A DNA stretch of 64,000 bases from Chlorops oryzae (GCA_020466095.1 CM035806.1:169661082-169725081), one strand, 5' to 3'. Shown: positions 47,742 to 58,968, counted from the first letter of the stretch. Program-made: numbers and translations. Notes: generated by a model from the letters alone, not told the origin.

Positions 47742-48506
47742 CAGGGACGTTAACCGGTTTTGAAGTGAACCGGTTTTGAACCGAACCGGTTTTGAACCAA
47801 ACCGGTTTTGAACCTAAACGGTTTGGAACCAAACCGGTTTTGAACCTAAACGGTTTGGAACCAAACCGGTTTGGAACCGAAACGGTTTTGAACCGAACCG
47901 GGTTTGAACCGAACCGATTTTGAACCGAACCGGTTTTGAACCGAACTGGGTTTGATCCGAACCGGGTTGAACCGAACCGGTTTTAAACCGAACCGGCTTT
48001 GAGACGAACCGGTTTTGAACCGAACCGGGTTTGAACCGAACCGGTTTTGAACCGAACCGGTTTTGAACCGGAATCCCGCTTTTATCTGCTGATGAACCGA
48101 ACCATTAACCGAACCGAAGTTTTTCACAAATGTCTGAACCGAAAACCGAACCCCTTTCTGTTAAGGTTCAGGGTTTCATTTTTGCCTTCAACCATACACA
48201 GGGGTCGCTCCCATAGGCCAAAAATAAAAAAATCGAAGTCGATTTTCTTATGAAATTATTATCGATATCATCTCTAATATGAGTTAGGTAACCACCACTA
48301 ACTTTTTAGTGTGCAAATTTTAACCGTAAATGGAAAAAATTCCGTTATAAGTGGGAACACGTGGTAAAAAATTATTTCAGTTGCGAGAAATCCCCTTACC
48401 GATGAACTGAACCGAATGCCCGGTTCAAAGAAGTAGAAAAACCGGTTTGACGAACCAATCCAAAAGTTCAAAGACGGGCAAATTTTCCACCCGGTTCACG
48501 TCCCTG
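47742..48506. mobile_element. hAT-like MITE with GAACCGGTTTT tandem array, copy 1
   Basis: Ends CAGGGACGTTAACCGG and CCGGTTCACGTCCCTG. Duplication GTTACTTT (47734-47741) / GTTAGTTT (48507-48514), 8 bases with one mismatch. The left half is an array of about 20-base units (CCGAACCGGTTTTGAA); the right half is unique, including TCGAAGTCGATTTTCTTATG. A second copy is at 53111-53818. Confidence 0.85.
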
Positions 48507-48514
48507 GTTAGTTT

Positions 48515-49063
48515 AGCAATTTTTATGTCCCAAATTGAAGAATGTGGCAAATTTTATTTTCATGGGCCTTTGGCAAAAAAAAAAAAAATTTATATTTCTG
48601 TCGGGAAAATGTATTGTCAGGCTGGCCAATTCTAGCATTCAATTTTTGAAATTCCAATTCACGCAATAAGTAATTTATTCTTTTGAAATGACTAGGCGTC
48701 AATGGGTTAATAAAGTTGCGAAAATATGAAAAATAGAATTTTCTTTGAAAAATTTCATATGCAAAATTTCTGCGAATTTCCACAGGCAATTTGAACAATT
48801 GTGATCATTTTAATTAAATTCCCGACTTCGGCGTGCGCTACGAAAAATTGCAAATGGGACTAAAATGGAACGAACACGAACATGAGCACGAGCACGAGCG
48901 GGACGGAACGGAACGGAGCGGAACGTTGGGGCTTATTAGTCGACGAAACGATTTATCGAAAGTAGTCATTAATATGCAGATCATTGTGCGAAGAACTCGC
49001 AGAGGGAAACGGCACAATTCGTGAAATGAATTAATGAACGGACGGCTTCGATGAGTTGTGGTC
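48515..49063. other. Non-coding upstream of a candidate plus-strand promoter
   Basis: AT-rich to 48830, then a GC-richer patch with CGAGCACGAGCACGAG and GGAACGGAACGG at 48875-48930. Confidence 0.4.
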
Positions 49064-49207
49064 ATTCAGTTTCCAGACGATTGAACGAACGGTACAGGGA
49101 AACAACAGAACAGACACAAACGAGTGAGAGAGAGAGAGATAGAGAGTGAATGATAAATTGGTCTGTAAGATGAACGAAGGTGATAATGGCCACCGCATGC
49201 GACGGAC
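49064..49207 (+). promoter_or_regulatory. Candidate core promoter and short first exon
   Basis: GGTCATTCAGTTT gives an initiator match TCATTC with the +1 A at 49064. At +23 to +29 lies CGAACGG, which fits the last seven positions of the fly MTE core motif at its fixed spacing. Downstream are a GAGA run (49124-49137), an ATG at 49186 (frame M-A-T-A-C-D-G) and a donor GGAC/GTAAGTAT at 49208. Each element alone is weak; the order and spacing make the set worth checking. Chance is the alternative. Confidence 0.25.
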
Positions 49208-49213
49208 GTAAGT

Positions 49214-49874
49214 ATAACCGGATATGGTCATTTAATGAATTAAACGAAAAATAATACATTTCACTGTCGGCTTGCCGGAGGAAGTCGGGAAAGGGAACGG
49301 GCAAAGAGACAAGTGAAATTTAATGCCAGGAGAGAAAGGCAAAAATAAAACATTTTGTTGCAGGGATTTTTTCTTATATTTTTTTTTTTTTGCAAATCTT
49401 TATATTCAATTTATATAAATAAATACAAAAAATAAATAAAAAATATGTATGTCTATTTGTAAAGGTAGGTATATATGTATTTTAAATTTAATTTTATTTC
49501 ATCTATTTTTAGATGCTATTTTCGGGATTCATTAATTTCCGATTCAGAGACAATAGCTTCAACTTGAAAACACATTTAGCATTTAAATTATTATTTATGT
49601 TCGAGTTTTTGGAATGCTTCGAGATCGGCTGTAGATATTATTGGGCAGGACCATCCGATCCTGGTTTTAATCTCGCTCTGGGTAAATTCAATTTTCGCCG
49701 CCCGTATAATGGCAGTAATGGGAGTATCTATTGGTTGGGCCTCTTACAGTGACTCTGTGGGCATTTTGCTTGCTTGCCATCCTCTAAATCTTGGGGCCTG
49801 TTATTAGGTACAGAGAAACCGATCTACTACATAAATTATCAACGTTTCCCTGAAGTTATTTCGGGAATCGTAGT
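49214..49874. other. Non-coding
   Basis: AT-rich to 49510. 49510-49800 is mid-complexity (one 79-codon frame on the plus strand) and may be an old transposon remnant; no motif recognised. Confidence 0.35.
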
Positions 49875-49882
49875 ATCACATT

Positions 49883-51201
49883 CAGTGCTCGGACTTGAAA
49901 ATCTTTGAAGGTGGTAGATTTTTAAAGAAAAAGTGGTAAATTTTTAAAGAAGACGTGGTAGATTTTTAAAGAAGACGTGGTAGGTTTTTGAAAAAGTGGT
50001 AGATTTTAATTTTTTTTTAAATATAACAATATCTGATCATGTAGAAAATTATGTGTCAATATTTATTGGATGTCGTTGAGCGCCATATTGATACTGCCAT
50101 TCTTGACAAAATTTTTGACAATAGGAAGCCGCCAACATGGTTTTCAATAATACATAACATTAAATCACATTTTTTATGTTCTCAATCATCTAAAATGAAC
50201 ATAATATAAATAAAACAAATAAATACATAAGTAAAAAAAAAGTGGTTGATTTGGACCTAGCGTGGTAGAAGTGGTAGAAAGTAAAACAAGTAAGGGTGTT
50301 ATAGTCAGGCGAGCCTGACAATAGAATACCCGACACAGACACTTATGTTCGAATAATTTTAAATATCAAGAGGTGTTTAAGGACATATTGGGCCCATATA
50401 CCGACTTTTGTTAAATTTCTTTATAAAAACCGCCCATTTGCCACGCCCAATTTTTCAATTTTTTTGAGATTCTAATCGGACCCTTATATATACGCTTGAA
50501 TTCTAAGTTTCATTGAAATATTTCAATAAAGTCCGCTTTTGAGGCATTTTTGGGATTTTTGTGACAGACCCTAGTACTAGAGGTACCCTTAATAATGGTT
50601 CTATCGAAAAATTTTTGGGGAGGACGTTACTGGCTATCAAGGAAGCATACGTGCCAACTTTCGTTTAAGTCCCATTTGTATTTCGGGTGTAGGAGACAAT
50701 TTTCGAAAAACGCCCTTATGCCACGCCCACTTTTCAAATTTTTTGAAATCATATCACTTGCCTTTAAACATGTTCAAATACCAAGTTTCATCAAAATATC
50801 TTGAAAAACTCAGGTTTTAGAGCAGTTTTTATGATTTTCATAACAGACCCTAGTACTGGAGGTACCCCTAAAAATGGTCCGATCGGGTCCATTCTCGAAC
50901 TTGTTCTTACTCATGTCCCCGTGAGCACGCATACCAAATTTTGTCAAGATAGCTCAACTCCTTCGATAAGATAACTGTATACAGACAGACGGACAGACGG
51001 TCAGACGGGCAGACGGACAGACGGACAGACGGACAGACGGACATGTCTAAATCAAATCTCCTGGTGACGCTGACCATTTCTATATACATTTTGTATGGTC
51101 TATCTCGACTGGTTCTGGGTGTTACACACAACCCAACAAACGCAATATACCCTCGACACAGAGTGTGTCGGGTATAAATAGTGGTAGAAGTCCGAGCCCT
51201 G
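49883..51201. mobile_element. hAT-like element (CAGTGCTCGGACTT), interrupted
   Basis: Exact 8-bp duplication ATCACATT at 49875-49882 and 51202-51209. Ends CAGTGCTCGGACTT and AAGTCCGAGCCCTG. Contains GTGGTAGATTTT units and GTGTCAATATTTATTGGATG, like 22464-22880, and is split by the CCGACACA-family insert at 50287-51176. Without the insert it is about 430 bp. Confidence 0.85.
50287..51176 (-). mobile_element. CCGACACA-family element, copy 4, complete
   Basis: From CAAGTAAGGGTGTTATAGTC to CACAGAGTGTGTCGGGTATA. Both ends are defined by comparison with the empty site at about 22846-22860. Carries the AATACCCGACACAGACAC inner terminus and a CAGACGGA microsatellite at about 50984-51040. Insertion was into a short A-run, giving at most one or two duplicated bases. 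Confidence 0.85.
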
Positions 51202-51228
51202 ATCACATTGGATTGCCGTACTATTTGG

Positions 51229-51443
51229 CACTGTTACCAGATTTTTAGGGGAATATTCCCCTGAATGTCTCAAAACAAGGAAAAAATTCCTTAAAATTCA
51301 ATTTTGAAATTTTCTAAAAACAAATCCTTGGTCCCATAAGAATCCATACAAGTTTCCCTGACCGCTTTTCTGACCTAAGACTCCGTTTAAGGATCATAAA
51401 TGTCTTTTGATTTAGGGGAGATTCCCCTAAACTGGCAACAGTG
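51229..51443. mobile_element. hAT-like MITE (CACTGTTRCCAG), copy 2
   Basis: Exact 8-bp duplication CTATTTGG at 51221-51228 and 51444-51451. Ends CACTGTTACCAGATTTTTAG and CTAAACTGGCAACAGTG. Contains AGGGGA(A/G)ATTCCCCT. Related in its ends to 43437-43760. Confidence 0.85.
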
Positions 51444-51519
51444 CTATTTGGTGCCGTTCGGGTCGATTGAGGAGTGAAAAAAAGGATATACATACATATA
51501 ATCTTTTCAAGAGCTGTTA

Positions 51520-51868
51520 CCCAGCAGTTATATAATATATAACCGATGGTAATGTGAAAAGTAATTCAAAAGGCGTACTGTTTATGCATTACAGAATCGA
51601 TTATTTTTAACACGGCGATATCCTAACGAATGTAATGCATGACTATTTGCATTCCCAGCTGTACAAAAAGTAATCGAAAATATTTGATTTTGTAATGCAT
51701 TACTATTTGCATTCTCAAGTAATGCAAAATAGATTGAATTTACAGGTTAAAAAATTACCTTTTCGATTAGCTCTTCATGCAAATTTGTTCAATTTACTTT
51801 GCATTCCTATTTCATCGATGGAAAAAATGAATTACTTTGGTAATGCACTTCCCAAAATAACTGCTGGG
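51520..51868. mobile_element. PIF/Harbinger-like MITE, copy 2
   Basis: TTA on both sides (51517-51519, 51869-51871); ends CCCAGCAGTTAT / ATAACTGCTGGG. Longer than the 18602 copy through an internal duplication of the GTAATGCATKACTATTTGCA block. Carries three ATTTGCAT/ATGCAAAT octamers. Confidence 0.85.
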
Positions 51869-51871
51869 TTA

Positions 51872-53110
51872 GTGCAAAAGAGACAATGGACACACGAATA
51901 CAAACAGAAAGCTATCCGGCAGGCAAAGTTATCCTGACAGTATCGATGGCCTAGCTTCCGGAAGGATGTTGAATCTTCGTATGAGACCTGTATGTAAACG
52001 AACTGACTGTGAGCTTGTCACTCACGGAGCAATGCATGACAATGTCACCTCTATAAATCATATAAACGCTGTGAGAATAAAAATCTTTGATGCGCAATTT
52101 AAAGCTGATCAAGTTTGAAAATAATGATCCGGCCTCAATAAATATACCTTCATAATAATATGATTTGGCGCCCGAGGTGGCTTTCCCCTTCAACCGCCGC
52201 CAGCCCCATTGATACGATTATTAATAAGTATAAATACTCATAAGATTTTCCAGCTGGGAGCGCGAAGAGAATTTAAGCGACAGTGGCGCAGTCCATTGAA
52301 ACAAAAGAACGATTGCATATTCCCATGTGTGGTACCCCGGCCGGCCGCTGTGCGCTGCTGTGCGCCGCTGTTAATAAACGTGGCCTAGAAAGTGTGTGTT
52401 GCTCCACGTGACACGCTGCGGCGTTACGACAATGGCATTTTGACCAGATTGAGACTTTCGTAAGAGGTATGTATTTTCTTGATGGCTTCAGAGGAAACTC
52501 TATTGTGTTATGCCAAAGAATGAGCGGACGTAAGCGCAGACAAAAAGATACAGACGTTGAGTGAGGGGGAGTGAGAGACACACACAGACGTAACATGCGA
52601 ATCGTCGTAACTGGAGCGTCGCGGCGCGTCGCAAATGCACCCCTGAGCAGTTAAAGGGTCTTAAAGTTTTTAGCAAGTAAATCGAGAAAAATAACTCTCC
52701 AACGATAATGGTTTATCGTAGGAAAAAAACTTAAATGCTGTTTGAAAGTCAATTGTATGTTCTTTTAGGAAAAATTAAATTGATGGTAAAAATTTGACCC
52801 ATCGAGGGAAAAATAAACGGTCAAAGTGAAAAATTCTGCAAAAACTTTAATTTTTTTTTTTTTTTTTTTTTTTACCTTTGGAAGCCATTTTGATATGAAA
52901 AGTGTCCAATTAACACCCAAATTTGTTATTTTATTCAAAATGCTGGATCGATTTTCTTTGATTTGGTACCCCAAATGTGTAATAAATTTTTTGAAAATAA
53001 GATGAGAAAATTAAATATCCGCATGGGTATGGATATTTTAAAGGAAAAATAAAATCTTGAAAAAAAAAATTAAGTTTCTTAGAAAATCGATTTAAAAAAA
53101 AAAGTCAACC
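51872..53110. other. Non-coding; GC-rich patch and repeat
   Basis: 52300-52640 is GC-rich (GGCCGGCCGC, GCGTCGCGGCGCGTCGC) with a donor-like GAG/GTATGT near 52465, a possible promoter or leader. 52885-53020 is a copy of the 16405-16560 repeat block. A long T-run lies at 52852-52873. Confidence 0.4.
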
Positions 53111-53818
53111 GCTTTTATCTGCTGATGAACCGAACCATTGACCGAACCGAGGTTTTTCACAAATGTTCGAACCGAACCGGTTTTGAACCGAACGGGTTTT
53201 TAACCGAACCGGTTTTTACCGAACCGGTTTTTAACCGAACCGGGTTTTAACCGAACCGGTTTTTAACCGAACCGGTTTTTACCGAACCTGGTTTTGATTC
53301 GAACCGGTTTTGAACCGAACTGGGTTTGAACCGAACCGGTTTAGAACCGGAAAACCACTTTAGTCTGCTGATGAACCGAACCATTAACCGAACCGATGTT
53401 TTTTTTACAAGTGTTTGAACCGAACCGATAATCGAACTCCTTTTTGTAAAGGATCAGGGTTTCATTTTTGGCTGCAATCGTGCACAGTAGTCGTGCTCCC
53501 ATAGGCCAAAAATAAAAAAATCGAAATCGATATTCTTATGAAATTATTATCGATATCATCTCCAATATGAGTATGGTAACCATCACAAACTTTTTAGTGT
53601 GCAAATTTTAACCGTAAATGGAAATAAATCCCGTTATAAGTGGGAACACGTGGTAACAAATTATTTCAGTTGCGAGAAATCCCCTTACCGATGAACTGAA
53701 CCGAATGCCCGGTTCAAAGATGTAGAAAAGCCGGTTTGACGAACCAATCCAAAAGTTCAAAGACGGTTCGAAACGCCGAACCGAACCGGGAAAATTTTCC
53801 ACTCGGTTCATGTCCCTG
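53111..53818. mobile_element. hAT-like MITE with ACCGGTTTT array, truncated copy 2
   Basis: Right end CTCGGTTCATGTCCCTG matches 47742-48506. The left terminus is missing. The block CTTTTATCTGCTGATGAACC occurs twice (about 53113 and, diverged, 53363), so the array has been rearranged. Confidence 0.75.
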
Positions 53819-54411
53819 GAATAGAGTATCCCCTCAATTTCGTCGATATCGCTCAACTTCTTCGAAAAAAAAACCTTTTATGCAGACTGATGGAAAAACG
53901 GGCAGTCAGACGGACAGACGGAAGAGACTCACGTATGTATTGATAATTTCTCTTCCTGAAATCATATCCTTCAGAGCTTTCTTCTTTATGGGGGGAAAAA
54001 TGTGCCAAATTATCAATCACTGCACTCTGAAGCACAGAAGCTCTGCGCTTTCCGACATATCTACATACATACATACATACATATGTAAATTTTGTCAAAG
54101 AAGAGAAAAGACCTCTTGGCTTTTTATATACATACATAAGTACGTGTGTGTGTGTGTGTATTCGCCGTGTTGGCTTGTTTCTTTTATGTAATTTTCCTCC
54201 TATTCTTTTGAAAACTCCTCAGCGTGCGCTTTTATCGGTCGTTGAGGCATCTCACATTGTAAACCGGCTTTGAAAACTAAGTCGCGTGTCGTTATTTTTA
54301 ATATTCATCCCATCGGCATGCGTTATTTTCCTTCTTTCGTCCTCGCAACCCTCATCCTCTAACACTCACACTCCCACTCACACTCCCACTCACACTCCCA
54401 CTCACACTCCC
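53819..54411. other. Non-coding
   Basis: CATA runs at 54060-54085, GT run at 54144-54160, and a 12-base tandem CTCACACTCCCA at about 54364-54412. Confidence 0.5.
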
Positions 54412-54419
54412 ACTCTCGC

Positions 54420-54995
54420 CAGTGGCGTGTCCGGAGAAAGAGTACTTTCGATAGTGCTTATATTTTCCACAGAGGTATATTGAACAATTATAAGACTATA
54501 AACCAAAAAAATTTAGGGGGGGGGGCTAGAGATCGTTTAGAGAGTTATGGACCAAAAACCAAAAAAATCTGAAAAATTCATGGCGTCCGATTTGGATGAA
54601 AATTGATTATAGAATAAGTGAAAAATTCTACGAATTTAAGCACAAATTATTTTTTCAAAAAACTCGTCCCTTTTGGACCAGTTTGGAACTAGACCAAAAC
54701 TAGTCCTTTTTGGACCAGTTTGGAACTAGACCAAAACTAGTCTTTTTTGGACCAGTTTCTTGAAAAAATTTTGACGCCAAAATTCTTAGAATTTTTCACT
54801 TATTCTATATATAAATTTTCATCCAAATCGGACGCAATGAATTTTTCAGATATTTTTGGTTTTGGTCCATAACTCTCTAAACGACCTCTAGCCCCCCCCT
54901 AAATTTTTTTGGTTTATAGTCTTATAATTGTTCAATATACCTCTGTGGAAAATATAAGCACTATCGAAAGTACTCTTTCTCCGGACACGCCACTG
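54420..54995. mobile_element. hAT-like foldback MITE (CAGTGGCGTGTCCGG)
   Basis: Exact 8-bp duplication ACTCTCGC at 54412-54419 and 54996-55003. Ends CAGTGGCGTGTCCGGAGAAA and its inverse; the two arms pair for about 240 bases, so almost the whole element is a palindrome. The loop carries TTTGGACCAGTTTGGAACTA in tandem. CAGTGGCG ends with 8-bp duplication are typical of hAT. Confidence 0.9.
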
Positions 54996-55003
54996 ACTCT
55001 CGC

Positions 55004-55971
55004 TGACTTTCACTATTTTGTTATTTTTCATGATTTTTTTTTTGTTTTCCAAACGGCGAAAGCCATTTGCATTTTGATTTGAAGTTCAGATCCATTCATC
55101 GCAGGATTTCGCTTCAGTGAATTTTTATGGGATATAAAAAATAAACAAATAAAGCAAAAAAAAAAAAAGAAAAACAAATAAAAGGAAACAAACATAAATA
55201 AAAACAAAACACAAATCGGATTGAAACGAAGGAATACGGAAGGGAGTTCCATCTGAGAGAATTATTACCGAATTATTGGCATTAGTATGTAGGTATTCCC
55301 TGTTAAGGCTTATAAATACGCATACGTTGGGCGTATATTTTAATGTTATATTTGTTGTTGTTGTTGCGGAATCCTTAATGGAGTGTTTACAAGCTCATGG
55401 ATGTCGTTACGTCGCTTAAACCGTCCGTCCGGGCGTTGAAAATCGCTGGCATAGGCTGTTCTTCTTCCGCATCTGAAAACTCCAATTTCGGGAAGCGAAA
55501 GCGAAAGTGACAAGAAATTGTACGTACCTTCAAACGTAAATACGATACTAATGAGTATAAACGACATAGATTTCATTTTCAATAGAGGAATAATGATGAT
55601 GATGATGATGAAAATGATGATGGAGCTGGCCACTAGTCAGCCAGAGAAGTCAAAACACTCGATGTTTGGGGCAATTCATCTTGTCGGGAAATTGTGTTTC
55701 CTTCCCATAAATCATGCCATGCTTGAATAGTATCTGCGAATTTTTCCCGATGCCATATTCTGTTATCATATAATCATGTTTAACGATAATTTATGTATGT
55801 ATGTATACATACATACATACATACATATATGTTGGAACATAAAACATACAATGGGGCAAACAAAAACGAACTTTATTCGTCCTGCCTAAAACCAATGAGT
55901 CAAGCCCCTCTAGAAAATGACACACCAATGAGTTCGTGGACATACATGCATTTTCAATGTTGCCCCCGTCC
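55004..55971. other. Non-coding
   Basis: A-runs, GTT run at 55350-55366, GATGAT repeat at 55592-55622, TATG/CATA repeat at 55790-55830. No exon recognised. Confidence 0.5.
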
Positions 55972-56298
55972 TGAAAAATTTTCTTGATCGGTCCACTATA
56001 ATGGGTATCTCTAGTACATACGGTCTGTCACAAAAATCGCCTCAAAATCGGACTTTTTCGAAATATTTCAATGAAACTTAGAATTGGAGTGTATATATAA
56101 GCCTCCGATTAGAATTCCAAAAAAATTGGAAAAGTGGGCGTGGCAAAGGGGCAGCTTTCATAAAGAAATCTATCAAAAGTCGGTATATGGGGCCCCTTAT
56201 GGCCTTAAACACCTCATGATATTAAAAATTATTTGAAGATGTGTGTCTGTGTCGGGTATTCTATTGTCAGGACCGCCTGACTGTAACACCCTTAATTG
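55972..56298 (+). mobile_element. CCGACACA-family element, 3' part (copy 5)
   Basis: Begins mid-element at AAAATTTTCTTGATCGGTCC, includes GGGCGTGGCAAAGGGGC, and ends GTGTCGGGTATTC ... CACCCTTAATTG. The left half is missing. Confidence 0.8.
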
Positions 56299-56382
56299 TT
56301 TTTTACTGCTGTTTTTGTTTTTTTGCATAACTTATTTCTACTATTCGGTATAGTTAAAATGTATTTTATGGTTCAAATTAGA

Positions 56383-56941
56383 GTTGCAACGGATATCCGG
56401 CCACTATCGGGCCTTAAATTTAGTAATACCGGAAACCATCTATATCCGGCCGCCGGATAAGTCACATTGGATGGTATTTATGTACATTTTTAGAGAATTT
56501 TTTATTGCAGTTCAGTGCGACCGCTCAAAACAATCGTTACTAAAAAGTGTGCTGTGTCAAAAAAAAAAAAAAACGTTCGAAATTTTTCCAACCAAACGGC
56601 AACGCTCAGGATCATTGATACGCCTATTGAATGGCTTTAAAATCGAAAAATATATTTAAAAAAAAAAATTAAATGTCCGGAAGCCGGATATCCGGTTATC
56701 CGGCAGCCGGATATCCGGTTATCCGGAATGGAAACCTACCGGATATCCGGTTATCCGGATTGGAAACCTACCGGATATCCGGTTATCCGGCAGCCGGATA
56801 TCCGGTTATCCGGAATGGAAACCTACCGGATATCCGGTTATCCGGAATGTAAACATACCGGATATCCGGTTATCCGGAATGGAAACCTACCGGATATCCG
56901 GTTATCCGGCATTGGGCCGGATACACTATCCGAATGCAACA
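56383..56941. mobile_element. GGATATCCGG-family element, copy 2
   Basis: Ends AGAGTTGCAACGGATATCC and CTATCCGAATGCAACACT are inverted. Shares the inverse of the 105-bp unit from 30163-30940 (ATTGAATGGCTTTAAAATCG). The right half is a 32-base tandem (TACCGGATATCCGGTTATCC). Confidence 0.75.
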
Positions 56942-57919
56942 CTAGTCAAAATATTCGGCCGAATATTGAAAAACGAGGCCGAATACCGAATACTGGCCGA
57001 ATATTTGCAGCATCACTTATAAAAACTGTTAATTGACGTCAATTTGCACAATGGCGAAGGTTGTTTGTAAAACTACGGAATCAACAACAACAAAAACAAT
57101 ATCAATATAAACGACAATGAAAACAACAGCAAAAACGGCGTCAAAACGTTTTTCTTTTAAGACGCAAGTGTATGTATGTATATTCAAGCCAGAAAAGAAG
57201 GTAAATAGAAATTCAATTGAATTTCGTAAGCAAAAACCATAAACGAGTTGAAAAAGCCATAGAAGAGAAAGGGAAACCGAAGACAAAAACCAGAAGCAAA
57301 AAACAAAAAATAATAAAACAAACAACAACCGACAACAGACGTCAAATGCAAAACACTGCAAAGCCGTTTAGGACCCCCACGAGGGTTTTCGGGGGGGGGC
57401 TGCCTCAAAGTCCATACTGTATATGACGTGCGAAAATTAAAGGCACACGAGAAATGAAAAAAAAAAAAAAGATTTGTTTTGGTTTCGAATTTTATTTTTA
57501 ATTTTAATTGATATTTATTTTCAGCGTGTTTTTCCATTAACGTGCGAACAAATTTTGCCTTTTAAATGCCAATTTATGTCACTTTGGTAATTTTTTTTTT
57601 AAACGAAAGTACAAAAGTACTGAGCACAGTCAATGGTGCTTTCGAGTGCGAAGCTTTTGACGCAGTCTAAATAATTTAAAAAAAAAAAAAAATACAATAT
57701 GAAGCGTCACAGAAACATATGTTTCTACTAGGTCATATGAGTAGGATTAAAATCGGGAATCCTCTCAATCGGGCCATTTTGGCGGGTATCTTAAGTCTTG
57801 GGTCTCGTTCTATTTTTTATTTTATTTGAAAATTGAACTCTTCGAGAAAAAATTCGAATTTGAATCATTGAAACCATTCAATATTTTTTCCGAAAATTGT
57901 ATGAATGATGGTATTGAAA
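56942..57919. other. Non-coding
   Basis: 56948-57012 has TATTCGGCCGAATA repeats, perhaps another small element. The rest is mixed with A-runs; 57365-57400 has a G9 run. No exon recognised. Confidence 0.4.
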
Positions 57920-57921
57920 TA

Positions 57922-57925
57922 CAGT

Positions 57926-57967
<42 letters not shown>

Positions 57968-58728
57968 GCGGACACCTACGTTACCGAAAAATATGTCCGC
58001 TTAATAGGTACACAGAGAAAAAAATCAACCAGAAAACCAGGTTAAATCAAAAGGAAAAACATACAAAACGGCGGCTTCAACAAGGAATATTTTTAGTTTT
58101 AAAAATTTTTCTTGTTGGAAAAAATAAAGATTTTCCTTATGAATCAACCATATTTCAGGTTAAATTGAAATGATAATTTTCAAATATGGATTTAAATTGA
58201 AATTGTTGAACCAACCTCTGCTGAACATAACCCCAAAAAATAGCCATCGGATGGACTTCATCCGATTTTGTCACTACGTTGTCGTGTGACTGCTTTCGCA
58301 ATGCTTAAAAAGTTCTAAGATGAATAAATATCTTATGTCCTATTTTATAAACCAACTGAGAATTATACCGAACGAAAAGAATTGTAATTAAACATATTTA
58401 CTTTCAAATCAACCATGCTTTCGCAATGCTTAAAAAGTTCCAAGATGAATAAATACCATATATGACCTATTTTATAAACCATATGAGAATTATACCGAAC
58501 GTAAAGAAATATAATAAAACATATTTCCTTTCAAATCAACCAAAAAATGTTGTTGACTCGACCATTTTTCTTTTGAAATTTTCGTTCTGCTCGAAAATCC
58601 AAAGGACTGTGAATAACAATGTGCTCTTTGAAAAAAAATCATGGTAAATTTCGCTCAGTGTAACTATTTGAGATGCAGAATCACTAGAGCAAACCCCAAA
58701 AAGTGTCCGCAAGGAGAGAGTACAGTGC
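57922..58728. mobile_element. CAGTGTACTC-family MITE with expanded CT tract and nested MITE
   Basis: Left CAGTGTTATCTCTCTCTC..., where the CT run of the terminus has grown to about 35 bases, then TTAAGCGGACACC and GTCCGCTTAA. After the insert at 58011-58660 it resumes with ACTATTTGAG and AGTGTCCGCAAGGAGAGAGT ACAG. Mutated at the last bases. Confidence 0.75.
58011..58660 (-). mobile_element. CACTGAG-family MITE, copy 2 (nested)
   Basis: TA at 58009-58010 and 58661-58662, and the host sequence resumes cleanly, so the target duplication is TA. Ends CACAGAGAAAAAAATCAACC and AAATTTCGCTCAGTG. Contains two of the 115-base tandem units found three times at 6293-7190. Confidence 0.85.
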
Positions 58729-58968
58729 ATTGATTTCGAACACCATTTCATTATTTTATCGAACGGAAGTCGTCGACCTCAAAAAAAGCCTGCTTAATTA
58801 GTATGGTCTGATTATAACGCCCTTAATAGTGCTCTACTCAGTCAGTTTATTAATTTTTATTTGTTTATTCTATTTTTTATTTTTTTTTATTTTTATAATT
58901 TTGTTCGTAATAATTTAATTTACGATGTTTTCGGTTATTTAATAATATTTTCGCTTGAAATGAAATAG
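58729..58968. other. AT-rich non-coding
   Basis: Mostly T/A; nothing recognised. Confidence 0.5.
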
